DNA of 12,455 nt from an uncultured Bacilli bacterium. GTDB lineage: Bacteria > Bacillota_I > Bacilli_A > RF39 > UBA660. A program made the translations under genes and the position numbers. Of the stretch, positions 12,373 to 12,455 are shown piece after piece (positions within the stretch are counted from its first letter, which is position 1; each line of letters opens with the position of its first letter). The notes below the pieces were generated by a model, which saw nothing but the letters and a program-made list of their open reading frames with translations, ran no database searches and was not told the DNA's origin. The DNA is taken from NCBI GenBank assembly GCA_947593275.1, contig CANQDN010000026.1, forward strand, positions 1 through 12,455, read 5' to 3'.

Positions 12373-12455
12373 AGTATCTTTTTTTATATAATAGGAAAGT
12401 CATCCAATAAAAATAATAGAAAAAAATAAACGAACAAATGTTGCAGTAAAAAGAT
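12373..12455. other. Right-edge non-coding stretch with a possible promoter and LexA-like box
   Basis: After the Smr gene comes a T run (about 12379-12385; only a 4-bp AAAG/CTTT hairpin precedes it) and TATAAT (12387-12392), but no start codon with a ribosome site follows within the window. CGAACAAATGTTGC (12431-12444) resembles the Gram-positive SOS box. No reading frame is convincing here. Confidence 0.35.

Noticed and set aside
1..12455. tRNA or rRNA genes, CRISPR arrays, insertion-sequence ends
   Set aside because: No cloverleaf-like sequence, regularly spaced repeats, or terminal inverted repeats with a transposase were found on reading; the only mobile-type gene is the partial Rpn-like tail at the left edge.

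Overview
The window is low-GC, AT-rich DNA from what looks like a Bacillota (Firmicutes) chromosome. Supporting signs are strong GGAGG-type ribosome binding sites, TATAAT/TTGACA promoters, the rpsU-yqeY and infC-rpmI-rplT gene pairings, and an L20-type attenuator ahead of infC. Tryptophan is coded by TGG and TGA is used as a stop, so the standard bacterial code applies. A gut-type, genome-reduced Bacilli lineage is my guess; the sequence does not settle the taxon.

Layout. 1-256: the 3' end of an Rpn-type nuclease/transposase-like gene and its terminator. 319-927: a membrane-anchored thioredoxin-fold protein without the CxxC cysteines. 938-2698: frr (ribosome recycling factor) and an AI-2E family membrane protein, ending in a bidirectional terminator shared with a convergent gene for a protein with two helix-turn-helix (HTH) domains (2683-3132, minus). 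3133-6224: the accessory heart of the window, a peptide-export cassette. It holds a C39 peptidase-containing ABC transporter, a one-helix accessory protein, and three tiny genes (5758-5880, 5877-6023, 6025-6192) that each encode a double-glycine leader followed by a short hydrophobic or cationic peptide. 6224-6433: a small membrane protein with a pilin-like N-terminus. 6464-7182: rpsU-yqeY. 7185-8643: infC-rpmI-rplT behind an attenuator leader. 8643-10977: a dNMP-kinase-like gene and a short alanyl-tRNA synthetase. 11012-12372: a PfkB-family sugar kinase overlapping a small Smr-domain gene. 12373-12455: non-coding as far as I can tell, with a possible promoter and a LexA-box-like sequence.

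How the parts work together. The cassette reads as an unmodified (class II-type) bacteriocin system. The transporter's N-terminal cysteine peptidase would cut the three leaders after Gly-Gly and its ABC part would export the mature peptides. No modification enzyme is visible and no classical immunity gene is recognisable. The rest is mostly translation housekeeping: S21, IF3, L35, L20, RRF and AlaRS. The most interesting points are the three-precursor cluster with a single cysteine in every mature peptide, an apparent AUA start codon for infC, an AlaRS that stops after the editing domain, an L20 with a Rho-N/SAP-like tail, and compact boundaries where a terminator T-run leads straight into an extended -10 promoter.
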